NCBI GenBank assembly: GCA_022508445.1
Contig: JAFLVG010000008.1
Span: 1 to 64,000 of the forward strand
Origin: Clostridiales bacterium
Lineage (GTDB): Bacteria > Bacillota > Clostridia > Christensenellales > Pumilibacteraceae
Length of the DNA stretch: 64,000 nt
Reading direction: 5' to 3'
Positions 63,270 through 64,000 of the stretch are shown here, piece by piece; the first letter of the stretch is position 1, and each line of letters begins with the position of its first letter. The translations under genes were made by a program, and so were the position numbers. Under the pieces are notes generated by a model. It saw nothing but the letters and a program-made list of their open reading frames with translations, did not search any database and was not told the origin of the DNA.

Positions 63270-64000
63270 ATGAAACTCATCGATCAAAGATTTATTCGCC
63301 ATTGCACAAAAATGGATGTAAAAATCGTGGATAGTTGCACTTCGGCATTCGACGAGATAGGCAATCACGAAGCGATTGTCGCTCTCCGACAGACTGCCGG
63401 CGTGGGGTGCGGTGAAAACACATTCTTTTCACCTAACGGCGGTATATATCTTGTTATGCGCGCAACCGGCATGCACATCAATCCGCATACACTAACTCCT
63501 GCCGTAGGGCTTGCAGTGCACGACACAATTCTATCCGTACTCGGAATCCATACGAAGGTCAAGTGGGTAAACGATCTTATGTATGAAGGAAAAAAAGTCG
63601 TGGGCATTTTGGTCAAAAGCCCGAGAAAAGCCGAATACCTCATCGGCGTCGGCGTCAACTACTCGACCAATCCCAAAGAGTTCGAAAAGGCAAAGCTCGG
63701 CGATATAGCTACGTCTCTCGAAGCACCGCAAAATCGTGCCTCCATGTTCGTTTTGGGGCTTCTTAACAGCATTCGCCACGCCACCCTCGCGGAATTCGAC
63801 AACATCAAATACAACAACCTATGCCTAACTGTCGGAAAGAACGTAGAGTTCGTGCATAACGCAACCAAGGTCCACGGATATGCGGAAAGCGTCGCTCCCG
63901 ACGGCTCGTTGATTGTGCGCATTGGAAACGCTACCGTTGCAGTAGACGCCGGAGAGGTTTCAATCATTCGCAACATCGACGAAGAATACGAGAATTTCAA
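63270..64000 (+). CDS. birA: Biotin-[acetyl-CoA-carboxylase] ligase, 3' end outside window
   Basis: Not in the ORF track because it has no stop before the edge; 243 codons are visible. It begins MKLIDQRFIRHC with no N-terminal repressor helix-turn-helix, then RQTAGVGCGENTFFSPNGGIYL, KWVNDLMYEGKKVVGILV, GVGVNYS and a C-terminal SH3-like part (VGKNVEFVH...DGSLIVRI). The KW.NDL and GILV motifs are those of biotin protein ligases. The GRGRxGR loop that orders on biotin-AMP is replaced by GVGCGEN, losing its arginines, so activity may be altered. Confidence 0.8.
   Translation, partial: MKLIDQRFIRHCTKMDVKIVDSCTSAFDEIGNHEAIVALRQTAGVGCGENTFFSPNGGIYLVMRATGMHINPHTLTPAVGLAVHDTILSVLGIHTKVKWVNDLMYEGKKVVGILVKSPRKAEYLIGVGVNYSTNPKEFEKAKLGDIATSLEAPQNRASMFVLGLLNSIRHATLAEFDNIKYNNLCLTVGKNVEFVHNATKVHGYAESVAPDGSLIVRIGNATVAVDAGEVSIIRNIDEEYENF

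Overview
The window looks like a chromosome segment of a Gram-positive, spore-forming Clostridia-type bacterium (Bacillota), probably an uncultured gut lineage. The evidence is a maf-mreB-minD-minE-spoIVFA-spoIVFB-rng style order, PdaB and SpoIVFB homologues, an RNase P RNA 5' end of type A appearance, a six-gene rnfCDGEAB operon, NADP-type glutamate dehydrogenase, and no outer-membrane or LPS genes. A Christensenellales-like placement is inference only. Coding density is high, most genes lie on the minus strand, and many neighbours overlap by a few bases.

Layout. 1-3.7 kb: 5' end of rnpB, 85-bp tandem repeats, a U32 (TrhP-like) gene, RNase J and its long structured leader. 3.7-15.8 kb: one giant gene for a ~4,040-residue surface protein. 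16.0-18.1 kb: groES-groEL. 18.2-29.0 kb (minus): GH63-like glycosidase, RNase G, a DUF4132-like protein, SpoIVFB, a short SpoIVFA-like protein, MinE, MinD, MreB, Maf, Ppx/GppA. 29.2-31.8 kb (plus): a membrane-anchored beta-propeller/SH3-like protein. 31.8-34.3 kb (minus): double-OB SSB-like protein, PdaB, DegV. 34.6-36.0 kb (plus): gdhA behind a perfect consensus promoter. 36.0-42.2 kb (minus): rnfCDGEAB and two half-size TauE/SafE proteins. 42.2-45.7 kb (plus): a surface protein with four jelly-roll-like modules. 45.9-55.3 kb (minus): FabG-like SDR, membrane-anchored MurF, alpha/beta hydrolase, RimI, TsaB, TsaE, PAP2 phosphatase, a NadD-YqeK-RsfS triple fusion, ObgE, endonuclease III, DUF3343. 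55.4-57.2 kb: class-V aminotransferase (cysteine desulfurase type) and two small unknown genes. 57.2-63.2 kb (minus): PucR-like regulator, BCAT, YigZ, TyrS, Gx transporter, NusG-domain-II protein, ApbE. 63.27-64 kb (plus): a biotin-ligase gene running off the window.

How it fits together. The Rnf complex would couple ferredoxin oxidation to NAD reduction and an ion gradient. The RnfG and RnfD subunits keep flavinylation motifs, and an ApbE flavin transferase sits in the window beside NusG-II and Gx-transporter proteins. The sporulation/division block and the cell-envelope genes (MurF, PAP2, PdaB) give the cell-shape side. Three large proteins share one exposed architecture: N-terminal signal or anchor, long ectodomain, C-terminal membrane segment and charged cytoplasmic tail, without a sortase motif.

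Most unusual signals: (i) several genes whose sigma-A type promoters place the predicted transcript start within about 0-4 nt of the start codon, suggesting leaderless mRNAs; (ii) two copies of a related inverted-repeat element upstream of rnjA and DUF3343; (iii) the NadD-YqeK-RsfS fusion; (iv) two half-TauE genes; (v) paired operator-like repeats in the promoter of the giant surface gene; (vi) mreCD and minC missing from the conserved block, with a stub in the spoIVFA position. All positions were read by eye; no searches or folding programs were run.
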